Positions 41,384 through 50,800 of a DNA stretch of 64,000 bases are shown here, piece after piece; position 1 is the stretch's first letter, and every line of letters starts with the position of its first letter. The notes below the pieces were generated by a model. That model searched no databases and was not told where the DNA came from. It saw only the letters and a program-made list of their open reading frames with translations. Both the position numbers and the translations under genes were made by a program. The DNA is from JBLNCE01 sp050260415 (GTDB lineage: Bacteria > Bacillota > UBA4882 > JAAYXC01), in assembly GCA_050260415.1 (NCBI GenBank), contig JBLNCE010000055.1, forward strand, positions 30,185 to 94,184. The letters are read 5' to 3'.

Positions 41384-42340
41384 ATGAAGCCCGCGATATC
41401 CCAAGATATATACGGGTACGGGACGGAGCGAAGACGGTCGGAATTCCGCAAAAAGATTGGCCGTAACTGGGATCTCTACCTTTTGATCCTGCCGGTGTTA
41501 GCGTATTTCGTCATTTTTCATTACTGGCCGATGCTCGGGATCCAGATTGCATTCAAGAAGTTTTACGCCATCAAAGGCATCTGGGGTAGTCCCTGGGTGG
41601 GATTTGAGAATTTCGCACGCTTCTTCGGATCGTATTATTTTTGGCGGCTGATCGGGAACACCTTGGGCATCAGCTTGATGCAATTGGTGATCGGATTTCC
41701 GGCACCGATATTGCTGGCTTTGATGTTGAATGAGGTACGTAATAAATACTTTAAGAAATCTGTTCAAATGATAACATATGCACCACATTTTTTGTCGATT
41801 GTGGTAGTAGTTGGGATGATGGTGGCATTTCTTTCACCTACGACTGGGAATGTTAATTATTTAATTCAATTACTTGGTGGTAAACCCATATTCTTCATGG
41901 CGGAATCGAGTTGGTTTAAACCCCTGTATGTATTGTCAGGCATATGGCAAAATGCCGGTTGGAGATCGATCATTTTTATCGCCGCGTTGGCGAATATTGA
42001 TCCACAGTTATATGAGGCCGCCGAGGTCGATGGCGCCAGCAAACTCCAGAGAATTAGGCATGTCACCATACCGGGTATCCTGCCGACGGCAATCATCATG
42101 CTTATTATGGAAACCGGCCGGGTGATGAATATCGGCTTTGAAAAGGCATTTTTAATGCAAAATCCGGCCAATATTGCCGCATCCGAGGTTATTTCCACAT
42201 ATGTTTATAAAGTGGGCTTGTTGAATGCTCAATTCAGTTTTGCCACGGCGGTCGGACTCTTTAATGCGGTAGTAAACATTTGTTTACTGCTAATGGTGAA
42301 CCGGATCGCAAAACATGTCAGTCAGACCAGTCTGTGGTAG
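41384..42340 (+). CDS. ABC transporter permease, LplB type
   Basis: The 318-residue inner-membrane permease of the oligosaccharide/polysaccharide (LplB/YtmP) group has WDLYLLILPVLAYFVIFHYW as its first membrane span. GIQIAFKKFYAIKGIWGSPW and the NFARFF segment that follow are typical of the group, and the EAA loop is QLYEAAEVDGASKLQRIRHV near residue 208. It pairs with the permease at 42354. Base composition changes along the gene: near 50% GC at the start, about 36% from about 41,700 to 41,930, then rising. GGTG upstream is a modest ribosome binding site. Confidence 0.9.
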   Translation: MKPAISQDIYGYGTERRRSEFRKKIGRNWDLYLLILPVLAYFVIFHYWPMLGIQIAFKKFYAIKGIWGSPWVGFENFARFFGSYYFWRLIGNTLGISLMQLVIGFPAPILLALMLNEVRNKYFKKSVQMITYAPHFLSIVVVVGMMVAFLSPTTGNVNYLIQLLGGKPIFFMAESSWFKPLYVLSGIWQNAGWRSIIFIAALANIDPQLYEAAEVDGASKLQRIRHVTIPGILPTAIIMLIMETGRVMNIGFEKAFLMQNPANIAASEVISTYVYKVGLLNAQFSFATAVGLFNAVVNICLLLMVNRIAKHVSQTSLW

Positions 42341-42353
42341 GAAGGTGACTACA

Positions 42354-43244
42354 ATGAGTGTAACCAAAAAAACGAGTGGCGATAGGATTTTTAGTATTTT
42401 TAACATAAGTTTATTAACTGCCATCTCTATCATAATTCTATATCCATTAATTTATATGGTTAGCGCATCTTTTAGTGATCCTGAAGCTGTAATTCAAGGG
42501 AAAGTTGTTTTACTTCCAGTAAAATTCAATATAGATGCTTACCTTAGAGTGCTCAAGAACCCCGATATCTTAATAGGTTATCGTAATACGGTCCTTTACA
42601 CAACGGTTGGCGTCATTGTTAATATAATAATGACCACCTTCGCGGCCTATCCTTTATCGCGAAAGAATTTTTATGGGAGAAACGTAATCACTATGTTCAT
42701 TACGTTCACCATGTTTTTTAACGCTGGTTTGATCCCTAATTATTTGGTGATAACGCAGTTGGGTCTACGTGATAATTTTTGGGTGATGATTTTTCCTGGG
42801 GCGATTACAGTAATGAATTTAATCATTATGCGGACCTTTTTCCAAAATTCAATCCCAGAAGAATTATACGAGGCCGCCTTTACCGATGGATGCACCAATA
42901 TCCAAGCGCTTTTCAAAATAGTCTTACCCCTCTCTAAACCAGTGCTCGCTGTCATGGTATTATTTTATGGGGTAATGCATTGGAACTCCTTTTTTAATGC
43001 CTTGATCTATTTGACTGATCGGCAAAAATATCCGTTGCAAATAATTTTACGGGAAATACTCATCCAAAGCAAGATGCAAGACATGATGGAGAGCAGCTCG
43101 GAAGCAGTCTATCGCCAACAGTTGCTCTATGAGACGTTGAAATTTGCAGTTATTGTGGTTTCCAGTCTACCGATGTTGGCTATCTATCCGATCATTCAGC
43201 GGTATTTTGTCAAGGGAGTCATGATCGGAGCGATCAAAGGATGA
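42354..43244 (+). CDS. ABC transporter permease, LplC/YtcP type
   Basis: The 296-residue inner-membrane permease is the partner of the LplB-type protein. It begins with MSVTKKTSGDRIFSIFNISL and has the EAA loop ELYEAAFTDGCTNIQALFKI near residue 180. It ends IIQRYFVKGVMIGAIKG, as the family does. ATG at 42354 has GGAAGGTGA upstream; a longer frame from 42315 overlaps the previous gene. It is very AT-rich (about 35% GC by eye) compared with the surrounding genome. Confidence 0.9.
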   Translation: MSVTKKTSGDRIFSIFNISLLTAISIIILYPLIYMVSASFSDPEAVIQGKVVLLPVKFNIDAYLRVLKNPDILIGYRNTVLYTTVGVIVNIIMTTFAAYPLSRKNFYGRNVITMFITFTMFFNAGLIPNYLVITQLGLRDNFWVMIFPGAITVMNLIIMRTFFQNSIPEELYEAAFTDGCTNIQALFKIVLPLSKPVLAVMVLFYGVMHWNSFFNALIYLTDRQKYPLQIILREILIQSKMQDMMESSSEAVYRQQLLYETLKFAVIVVSSLPMLAIYPIIQRYFVKGVMIGAIKG

Positions 43245-43339
43245 ATTCCGACGACACCAAAAGGGGGGATAGCACAGTCAAAGTTCGCGCCAGTAACGGG
43301 ATTTAGGGCATTGAAAAGTAATGAGGGGGGTAATATCCA

Positions 43340-44944
43340 GTGCTTGGAAGAAGACTTCTAGTGCTCCTAATGGTGTTGGCAATCGTCGCCGTGACTGGAT
43401 TTGCGGCCACGGATGCCAATTTCAATGCAAAAGGATACCCGATCGTCAAGCAGCCTATCACATTAAAGATGATGGGCAGTAAAACCATAACTCACGGTCC
43501 ATGGGATAAGATGTTAGTCTTCCAGGAGGTTGAGAAAAAGACCGGTATTCATATTGTCTGGGACACGCCGCCGGAAAACATCTATATGGAACGTAAGAGT
43601 ATCATCTTCGCCGCCAACGAATTACCTGATGCATTTTTCAAAGGTCAACTAAGTAGCCAGGAAGTTGCCGATTACGGTTCTCAAGGATTGTTGATCCCTC
43701 TTAATAAACTAATTGACAAATATGCCCCAAACTTCAAAAAGGTTTTGCGTGAATTCCCCGATGTCAAGAAAACCATTACTTCCGCCGATGGAAATATATA
43801 TTGTTTGACAGGAGTTACCGGTTATGCTGACGGGCTAATCAACGCCCCCACCTGGATCAATAAGAAATGGCTCGATGCGTTGAAGCTGCCCATGCCGACC
43901 ACCACCGATGAGCTATACAAAGTGTTGAAGGCATTTAAGGAAAAAGATCCGAACGGAAATGGGAAACAAGACGAAATCCCCTTGGCGGCCGCGACAAATT
44001 TCGCGGTGCCAACCCAAGCGCCGGATATTATTCATTCGTTGAGAGGCTGTTGGGGACTGGGCAACCGCGGCACCACCGGTACGGCAGACTTCGATCTGGA
44101 TAAGAGCGGTAAGGTTCGCTACATCCCGGTTGACAGCCGCTATAAAGAACTCTTGGCCTATATTAATAAGCTCTATGTCGAGGGGTTGGTCGATAAGGAA
44201 CTTTTCACCCAAAAGAAGGCCCAATATCAGGCCAAGGGCAGTCAAGGTCTTTACGGAATGTTCATACGTAATACTCCGGATCAGGCGGGCGCCGTAAAGT
44301 ATATGGCGGACTATGTCGGGACCGGCTGTTTCAAAGGCCCGCATGGGGACAAATTGCATTCAAATGTATCGGATCCTTCTTCCAACCCGGTCGGGGCATT
44401 CGCGATCACCAAAAAGAACAGGTATCCGGAAGCCACGATGCGGTGGGTGGATTATTTCTATGGCGAAGAGGGCGCGATCTTGATGGCGGCCGGGATCAAG
44501 GGCGTTACGTACCAGGTACTGCCCGATGGCACCATCACATACATGGAAAACATTACCAAGAATCCACAGGGGCTGACCCAGAACGATGCAATCGGCCAGT
44601 TCAGCCCGATTCCAGGCGGCGGAATACCCCGCCTAATACTGGAAAAGTACGATCTCCTGCCTAAAAATGCGCCGGCTGCCAAGGCGGCACGCGCGTCGGT
44701 CGTTCCATACATTCCGAAAGAAGTTTGGCCGGAATTCACATTCACGGAGGCGGAACGAGCCCAGCTCAGCGTGCTGCAAAACGATATCAACACCTATGTC
44801 CGGGAAATGGAAGCGAAATTCATCATGGGCGCCGAGCCGTTATCGTCCTGGGACAAATACGTCGCGCAGGTCAAGCGGATCGGTCTGGCGAAACTTTTGG
44901 AGATCTATACGGCCGCCTATAAACGATGGAAGAGCGGCAGGTAA
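43340..44944 (+). CDS. Oligosaccharide-binding protein, LplA type
   Basis: The 534-residue exported solute-binding protein has an N-terminal hydrophobic signal (LLVLLMVLAIVAVTGFAATD). The binding domain includes GIHIVWDTPPENIYMERKSI, LPDAFFKG and DPNGNGKQDEIPLAA near residue 210, a calcium-binding-like loop common in this family. LplA-type proteins bind oligosaccharides released from polymers outside the cell. GTG at 43340 has GAGGGGGG 9 nt upstream. With the two permeases before it and no ATPase gene, it relies on a shared ATPase. Given the neighbouring sulfatases, a sulfated oligosaccharide is the likely ligand. Confidence 0.88.
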   Translation: MLGRRLLVLLMVLAIVAVTGFAATDANFNAKGYPIVKQPITLKMMGSKTITHGPWDKMLVFQEVEKKTGIHIVWDTPPENIYMERKSIIFAANELPDAFFKGQLSSQEVADYGSQGLLIPLNKLIDKYAPNFKKVLREFPDVKKTITSADGNIYCLTGVTGYADGLINAPTWINKKWLDALKLPMPTTTDELYKVLKAFKEKDPNGNGKQDEIPLAAATNFAVPTQAPDIIHSLRGCWGLGNRGTTGTADFDLDKSGKVRYIPVDSRYKELLAYINKLYVEGLVDKELFTQKKAQYQAKGSQGLYGMFIRNTPDQAGAVKYMADYVGTGCFKGPHGDKLHSNVSDPSSNPVGAFAITKKNRYPEATMRWVDYFYGEEGAILMAAGIKGVTYQVLPDGTITYMENITKNPQGLTQNDAIGQFSPIPGGGIPRLILEKYDLLPKNAPAAKAARASVVPYIPKEVWPEFTFTEAERAQLSVLQNDINTYVREMEAKFIMGAEPLSSWDKYVAQVKRIGLAKLLEIYTAAYKRWKSGR

Positions 44945-44961
44945 TCAGGTAACTCTGGTCT

Positions 44962-44993
44962 GAGGAACGGATGGATTTCCACATTCGTTCCTC
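44962..44993 (+). terminator. Hairpin after lplA-like gene
   Basis: GAGGAACG (44962-44969) pairs with CGTTCCTC (44986-44993), 17 nt past the stop of the binding-protein gene and 38 nt before the regulator gene. The following CCCCTTTATT is only weakly U-rich, so partial termination is likely. Confidence 0.45.
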
Positions 44994-45031
44994 TGACTGC
45001 CCCTTTATTGTCGTAACCGGGGGTGACAACG

Positions 45032-47347
45032 ATGAGATTACAGAACATCCTTCAAAGTAAAAAATGGACTGTTCGATTTTATAAATATATGTTATCTTAT
45101 ATCTTATTCGTTGTTATCCTATTAAGTATCGTGGGCGCAGTCGTTTACAGCAGATTTATCACCACCCTGAGAAGCGAGGTAGAAACCTCTAACATTGCAG
45201 CTCTAACACAGATAAAAGCTATTATCGACTTAAGAATCAAAGAAATGAAGAAAATTTCCCTCCAGATCTCAACCAATCCTCAGCTCACTTCCTTTTTTCT
45301 GAACAATGGGGCAGGATATGCTTCTTATTGCGCTATAAGGGAGTTGAATGACTACCGTGCCAATAACGGATTTATTTATGACATAGCTCTTTATTATAGT
45401 AAACATTCAAATATTCATGCGGCAAGTGGTACTTATACCATCGATTTATTTTTTGATATTTATCAATACAACGATTGGGGTAAATCTGATTTTCTCAATA
45501 CTATTAACACATTAAAATACCCATTGATGCGTCCGGTGGAATCAGTGAATTTGAACGGTTCCCACCCCACCGGATTTGCCACTTTTTTGTACCCAATACC
45601 AGTTGCTTCTACCCATCCGTACGGGGCGGTTATTTTTTTGATCGAGGAATCTGTTCTGAAAAGTATCGTCAAAGACATCTTGAAAGACTACACCGGATTA
45701 ATTATCATTTTGGATCAAGAAAACCATCCCATTTTATCAGTACCTTCTGGAGAAATAATAGATATTGAACAGAAAGTCGTGGATTTAATAAAGACCGAGG
45801 ATATATCGGAACAGATCGGAAAGATGTCCATTCAAGGGAAACAGTATTCCATTGTCAAATCTGTATCCAGCTTTAATGGATGGCAATATTTAACGGTCAT
45901 GCCTACCGCTCAATTCATGCAGAAGGTACGTGCTAGTTACTTAGCGTTCAACCTCACTGTTATTGGTGTTTTACTTTTGGGTATCGTGATGTCATTCTTT
46001 TTTGCCAATAACAGTTATCGACCATTGCGTAAATTGGTCGATATTCTGAGGGGTCGATCAGATGAGAGCGCCAATCAGGCATACACCGATGAAATAGCTT
46101 ATATTTCCGATACTATTTTCCAAGTGACCAAAGAAAACCAAGGCCTGATGTCAAGGCTTAAGAACAAAGCGGGCATGATAAAAGAGCAATTGTTATTGCG
46201 TTTGCTTTACGGGAGGATCCAAGCTGGGGACCAACTTGATGACATGTTGGAAATTTCCGGTATTAAGCTGACAGAACCCTATTTGGCTGTTGTTCTGTTG
46301 TTAATCGATGATTATGAGAAATTCAAAGAATCCAATACCCAATCAATGCAGGACATTTTAAGATTCAGTATGGTAAATACCACGGAAGAATTATGTGCGG
46401 AGATTGGGCATGGATATGGCATGGACCTAGTCGATAATATCGGCTTAGTATTTTTGCTGAATTTACGCCACGATGATAATGAACAACTTAGAAGTTTCAT
46501 CCAACGCGTGAAGATTTTTTTTAGAGACTATTTCAATATAACACTTACGGCCGGTATCGGTAATATTTATTCAGATTTATCGTCGGTTTCGGACTCTTTC
46601 AATGAAGCTCGTACGGCCGCTTATCATAGATTGATTATGGGTCGAGATCAAATAATATTTTATCGTGATCTCGATGACCATAACGAAACCAGATATTATT
46701 ACCCGGTTGAACAGGAACAGCAACTGGTGATGGCGATCAAGCAAGGCGACGGCGAACAGGCGCGTAAGATAATCAACCGCATTATTGGAAATCTGCGGGA
46801 ACAGCATACCGCGCCAGGCACCATACAGTACGTATGGTTCGGGATCATCGTGACCATCGCCAAGATCGTAGACGAGATGGGCATCAGTACGGTGGAATGC
46901 GTGGGAGACAGAATTGAGGATTTAATGGCCCTGCAATTCGAGACCCTGGGATCTTTAGAGGATCGGCTCGGCGTACTCTGCGTGACGGCCAGTGCATATA
47001 TCGAAAAGCACAAAAAGAGCAGGAAGACCGATCTGAAAGAAAAGATCATGGCGTATGTAAGCGCCAATTACAGCGATAATAGTCTTTGTGTCGACCGGCT
47101 GGCGGAAGTTTTCGCCCTTTCGCCCTCATACATTGCAAGGTTTTTCAAGGATCAAACCGGCTACTCCCTGAAACAATACATCGATTTACGGCGCATGGAC
47201 AGGATCAAGGTCCTGTTGAAGACCACCAATATGACCCTTAAAGAGATAATCGGCCAGGTCGGCTACGTCGATGAAACAAACGTCATTCGTAAGTTCAAAA
47301 AGTCCGAGGGCATAACCCCGATTCAGTATCGCACCATCGCCAAATAG
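45032..47347 (+). CDS. Membrane-anchored AraC-family transcriptional regulator
   Basis: The 771-residue protein has one membrane span near the N-terminus (YMLSYILFVVILLSIVGAVV), then an extracellular sensor of Cache type (about 40-295), and a second span near 310-330 (TVIGVLLLGIVMSFFFA). A cytoplasmic linker and YesN-like region follow, and an AraC HTH pair lies at about 675-770: LAEVFALSPSYIARFFKDQT, then LKEIIGQVGYVDETNVIRKF. Regulators of this type sense a sugar outside the cell and turn on a neighbouring LplABC locus. ATG at 45032 follows GGGGGTGA; GTG 45023 overlaps that site. GC content jumps from about 33% to about 55% near 46,735, between the sensor part and the HTH part, so the gene looks mosaic. 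Confidence 0.9.
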   Translation: MRLQNILQSKKWTVRFYKYMLSYILFVVILLSIVGAVVYSRFITTLRSEVETSNIAALTQIKAIIDLRIKEMKKISLQISTNPQLTSFFLNNGAGYASYCAIRELNDYRANNGFIYDIALYYSKHSNIHAASGTYTIDLFFDIYQYNDWGKSDFLNTINTLKYPLMRPVESVNLNGSHPTGFATFLYPIPVASTHPYGAVIFLIEESVLKSIVKDILKDYTGLIIILDQENHPILSVPSGEIIDIEQKVVDLIKTEDISEQIGKMSIQGKQYSIVKSVSSFNGWQYLTVMPTAQFMQKVRASYLAFNLTVIGVLLLGIVMSFFFANNSYRPLRKLVDILRGRSDESANQAYTDEIAYISDTIFQVTKENQGLMSRLKNKAGMIKEQLLLRLLYGRIQAGDQLDDMLEISGIKLTEPYLAVVLLLIDDYEKFKESNTQSMQDILRFSMVNTTEELCAEIGHGYGMDLVDNIGLVFLLNLRHDDNEQLRSFIQRVKIFFRDYFNITLTAGIGNIYSDLSSVSDSFNEARTAAYHRLIMGRDQIIFYRDLDDHNETRYYYPVEQEQQLVMAIKQGDGEQARKIINRIIGNLREQHTAPGTIQYVWFGIIVTIAKIVDEMGISTVECVGDRIEDLMALQFETLGSLEDRLGVLCVTASAYIEKHKKSRKTDLKEKIMAYVSANYSDNSLCVDRLAEVFALSPSYIARFFKDQTGYSLKQYIDLRRMDRIKVLLKTTNMTLKEIIGQVGYVDETNVIRKFKKSEGITPIQYRTIAK

Positions 47348-47416
47348 CCGATCAATGTCATAACTGCTGATAGACGCGATGGGCATCTTGGTTTAGGCTA
47401 TTTAGTGGAAGCAAGC

Positions 47417-47574
47417 ACCTCCGGCGTGCCGCAGGGACAACTGAGGATGAAAATGTCCCGACCATACTCGTACTCAGCGAAGTGGAACGCGTACTCGTGA
47501 TCGAGCATTCCCGGCGAGTACGAGTACATGTACGTGTACGAAAGTTAAACCATGGCAAAGGTTGTTCTCAGGCT
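47417..47574. repeat. Composite hexamer repeat R2 (TACGAG type) plus module
   Basis: The module CCTCCGGCGTGCCGCAGGGA and GATGAAAAT (47419-47454) is followed by hexamer arms TACTCGTACTC (47465-47475) and GAGTACGAGTA (47516-47526), perfect complements. Then comes CATGGCAAAGGTTGTTCTC (47551-), matching R1. The parts are the same as in R1 but in a different order. An in-frame ATG at 47552 lies in this repeat and is not used as the sulfatase start. Confidence 0.75.
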
Positions 47575-47602
47575 AGAATGGCTGCTTCAGGGAGTGACGT
47601 TT

Positions 47603-49039
47603 TTGAACATACTGATTATCATGTCGGACGAGCATTCCCATCAGGCGATGGGTTGCAGTGGCCATCCGATCGTTAAGACGCCGGTCTTGGATCGATTGGC
47701 CGGTGAAGGAACCATCTTTACCAACTGTTATACTCCCAGCCCCCTGTGCGTCCCCGGTAGAGCGAGTTTCTTTACCAGCCGGTATGTCCACCAACTAGGC
47801 ACCTGGGATAACAGCACCCCTTACGACGGCTGCGTAAAGGGAATATCGCATTATTTGTCGGAGCAAGGCTTTTCCCTGTCGAGTTTTGGAAAATGGGATT
47901 TTCATCCGGAAGGATGCTATGAGGGTCTTGAGGCCGAGCTATTCGGGGTAAGAAAGAAGCCGGATATCGAGGCCTTGTTTCGAGAGACCGGTAGAGTGCG
48001 ACCGAATACCGAGAAGCGCTTTCGCGATATGGGCGTCAGAGATAAGCTCTCCCATGACGAGCAGGTTCGGGATGCCGCCATCCGCTGGCTGCGGAACCAC
48101 CACGAAGGGGAGAAGCCCTGGGTTCTCTACCTCGGTTTCACGCAGCCGCATTTTCCTTTCTACGTAAAGAAAGAGTTTTGGGATTACTATCGCGGCACTC
48201 TGAAAGAGACACCAAGTGTGGCCAAGGAGCCGTTCACTTCCTTGAACGAACCCTTATCGGCTTTGCGCCGCCACTTCCGAGGCGATGCCGCCGATGACGA
48301 GATAATCCGGATGGCTCATGAAGGGTACTATGCGGCGATCTCGGAGTTGGATGACAACGTGGGCCGGGTCCTGGCAACCCTGGAAGAGGAAGGGTTGGCC
48401 CATGACACGCTGGTCATCTACACCAGCGATCACGGCGAACAACTCGGCCATCACGGTTTGTGGTGGAAGTGTTGCATGTTCGAGGAGTCGGTGCATGTAC
48501 CCCTGATTATGAGAGGTCCCGGGATCAAAAAGGGGGGAGAGGTCGAAACGCTGGTCTCCCTCGTGGACATCTTCCCCACGCTTTGCCAGGCGTTGGCGCT
48601 GGCGGCGCCCGCGAACACGGTCGGCAGGTCGCTGTGGAATCTTGCCGTGGGGGAAGCGGATGTGGCGAGGGACGATTTCGTCTTCAGCGAATACCACGCG
48701 CACGGCATGCCGGTCGGGATGTATATGATCCGCTGGCGGAACTGGAAATACGTTCATTACGTGGGCTATCGCCCGCAGCTTTTTGACTTGGCGGGCGACC
48801 CCGAGGAATCATGCGATCTGGCGGGGCTTGAGCTAGACAATAGTACACGGGGGGATATAATTCGGGAAGTCATGGCCGAGTGCGAAAAAAGGCTCTATTC
48901 GGTCTGCGATCCGCAAGCGGTCGACAGGAGGGCGAAAGGCTTCCAGGCCAAATTGCGAGCGGAATTCAAACTCGACGAAGACGGCGCGGGTAAGGCAAAC
49001 TTGCCGGTTCCCCATCCGGAAGCGTTGCACATCCAATAA
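47603..49039 (+). CDS. Sulfatase, formylglycine type (CVPGR)
   Basis: The 478-residue sulfatase begins LNILIIMSDEHSHQAMG (metal ligands). The maturation motif PLCVPGRASFFTSRY has Cys49 as the formylglycine precursor, and a Gly sits where Ser or Ala is usual. TSDHGEQLGHHGLWWK near residue 275 carries the second metal half-site. There is no signal peptide, so it is cytoplasmic. TTG at 47603 is chosen because GGAGTGA lies 5 nt upstream; a longer frame from ATG 47552 begins inside a dispersed repeat. It opens a run of genes (two more sulfatases, dehydratase, GH4, amidohydrolase) for intracellular processing of a sulfated sugar. Confidence 0.88.
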   Translation: MNILIIMSDEHSHQAMGCSGHPIVKTPVLDRLAGEGTIFTNCYTPSPLCVPGRASFFTSRYVHQLGTWDNSTPYDGCVKGISHYLSEQGFSLSSFGKWDFHPEGCYEGLEAELFGVRKKPDIEALFRETGRVRPNTEKRFRDMGVRDKLSHDEQVRDAAIRWLRNHHEGEKPWVLYLGFTQPHFPFYVKKEFWDYYRGTLKETPSVAKEPFTSLNEPLSALRRHFRGDAADDEIIRMAHEGYYAAISELDDNVGRVLATLEEEGLAHDTLVIYTSDHGEQLGHHGLWWKCCMFEESVHVPLIMRGPGIKKGGEVETLVSLVDIFPTLCQALALAAPANTVGRSLWNLAVGEADVARDDFVFSEYHAHGMPVGMYMIRWRNWKYVHYVGYRPQLFDLAGDPEESCDLAGLELDNSTRGDIIREVMAECEKRLYSVCDPQAVDRRAKGFQAKLRAEFKLDEDGAGKANLPVPHPEALHIQ

Positions 49040-49082
49040 GATATCGAGGTATCGCAGAATCAATGGTAAGGAAGGGTTCTTA

Positions 49083-50711
49083 ATGTCCGCCAGGCCCAAT
49101 GTTCTGATTCTCTTCACCGATCAACAGCGTTATGACACAATCAATGCGGCTGGTTATCCTCACATGATCACCCCTAATCTCGACAACCTCGCCGCAGAGG
49201 GTTGCCTTTACCGCAACGCGCACTCCACCAATCCGGTATGCATCCCGGCGCGCCACGACCTGCTCACCGGTTTGCCAGGCCGGGCGCACGGGTACTTCAA
49301 GAATGTCCGGCAGCCCATCAAGGATTATGGTTTGCCCACGCTGCCCAGGATCTTTTCCGAAAACGGGTACCGCACGGCCGCCATAGGGAAGATGCACTTC
49401 ATTCCCGTCAGAATGCACCATGGATTCAGTGAGATGTATCTCATGGAAGAAATACCGCGGCGCAGGCAGGACGACCAATATGCCTGTTTCCTGAAGGAGC
49501 AAGGATTGGGACACATACAGAATATCCACGGCGTCAGGCCCGCCATATACAGCCTGCCGCAGAATTCCCAAATGGATGAAGCCCATCATGGATCCACGTG
49601 GGTGGCAAACAGGACGATTGAGTGGCTCAAAACCAACGGGAACAGACCTTTCTTTGTTATGTCAAGCTGGATCCATCCGCACCCGCCGTGGGATCTGCCA
49701 CAGGAGTACCACGGCCTATACAGAGGCAGAGATTTGCCTGAACCGGCTCCTGTATCGAGAAGCTATCCTTTTGCGCGTGAGAAGAGCGAATGGTACGGGG
49801 ATTTTGATACGGAAGCGGAGAAACGCGCGATACGGGAGGCCTACTTTTCCGCCGTCACGATGGTGGACAAGAACATCGGCCGGGTGCTGGATCACCTTCG
49901 GGAGACGGGCCAACTGGATAATACGCTGGTCATCTTCACTTCAGACCACGGCGAAATGCTGCAGGACAAGGGGTTTTACTCGAAACCACTGCCCTATGAC
50001 GGGACCGCCAGAGTGCCGTTGATCGTTAGATATCCAATGGAATTTGGTGGGGGAACAATCAGCGAGGAATTTGCCGACCTGTTTGATGTCCTGCCCACCT
50101 GCCTGGATATATGCGGTCTGGACTATCCAGGGGATGGGGCCATTTTGCCCGGCGAATCGCTCCGTGCCCCGGGACGGGGAAGAGACAGGGAGCACCAGAT
50201 CTCCGCCTCCGGGATCGATGCCGACAGGTGGATTATGAGCCGGAACAGGCGGTACAAATACATCTACTGGTACAACCAAGGCACCGAGGAATTATACGAC
50301 ATGCGGGAGGATCCACGGGAGTTTGTGAACCTGATCGAAAGCGGCGGGTTCCCGCAGGCGGTCTATGAAGAACTGAGAAGAAAGGCGATGGCGTTCGAGA
50401 AGAAATGGGGCCCGGAAGGCATGATCCATGATGATGATTTCATTGTCCTGGATGGCAAGATAAAGCCGCTAGACTCCCACGCCAAGCGCACCTTTTGGCA
50501 GAATAGGCAACTGCAGTACTTCGACGAGCGGATCGGCGAGGAAAGGGCGGCCGAGTTCATCAAGGAAATTTATCATGCCATGGAAAACGAGGGGTGCATG
50601 GGAAAGAGTCTGGAGGAAATACTCAACGACCCTGATTTGAAGGAAGATTTCCTCGAAAATCTGAGGAAATTCGGGTTGAGTCCGGAGATGGAAGAGATGC
50701 TTTTTAAATAA
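49083..50711 (+). CDS. Sulfatase, formylglycine type (CIPAR)
   Basis: The 542-residue sulfatase has NVLILFTDQQRYDTI (metal ligands) and NPVCIPARHDLLTG, with Cys53 as the formylglycine precursor. IGKMHF lies near residue 105, HPHPPWDLPQEY near 200 and FTSDHGEMLQDKGF near 280. It has no signal peptide. It is strongly similar along its whole length to the sulfatase at 54656, for example NAAGYPHMITPNLD and HGSTWVANRTIEWLKTN in both, so the two arose by duplication. A different position or linkage of the same glycan is the likely reason for keeping both. It lies 43 bp after the previous sulfatase. Confidence 0.92.
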   Translation: MSARPNVLILFTDQQRYDTINAAGYPHMITPNLDNLAAEGCLYRNAHSTNPVCIPARHDLLTGLPGRAHGYFKNVRQPIKDYGLPTLPRIFSENGYRTAAIGKMHFIPVRMHHGFSEMYLMEEIPRRRQDDQYACFLKEQGLGHIQNIHGVRPAIYSLPQNSQMDEAHHGSTWVANRTIEWLKTNGNRPFFVMSSWIHPHPPWDLPQEYHGLYRGRDLPEPAPVSRSYPFAREKSEWYGDFDTEAEKRAIREAYFSAVTMVDKNIGRVLDHLRETGQLDNTLVIFTSDHGEMLQDKGFYSKPLPYDGTARVPLIVRYPMEFGGGTISEEFADLFDVLPTCLDICGLDYPGDGAILPGESLRAPGRGRDREHQISASGIDADRWIMSRNRRYKYIYWYNQGTEELYDMREDPREFVNLIESGGFPQAVYEELRRKAMAFEKKWGPEGMIHDDDFIVLDGKIKPLDSHAKRTFWQNRQLQYFDERIGEERAAEFIKEIYHAMENEGCMGKSLEEILNDPDLKEDFLENLRKFGLSPEMEEMLFK

Positions 50712-50800
50712 GGGACCTATTCCGGCGTACGCGGAGAGATATAACAAACCGGTGAACAGATGAAAGGTAAATCATTACGGATGACACGGGAGATGTATGC

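Noticed and set aside
47552..47602. ATG start for the sulfatase at 47552
   Set aside because: It lies in a dispersed repeat also found at 11916-11939 beside an unrelated gene, and the residues it adds are unlike sulfatases. TTG 47603 has the ribosome binding site.
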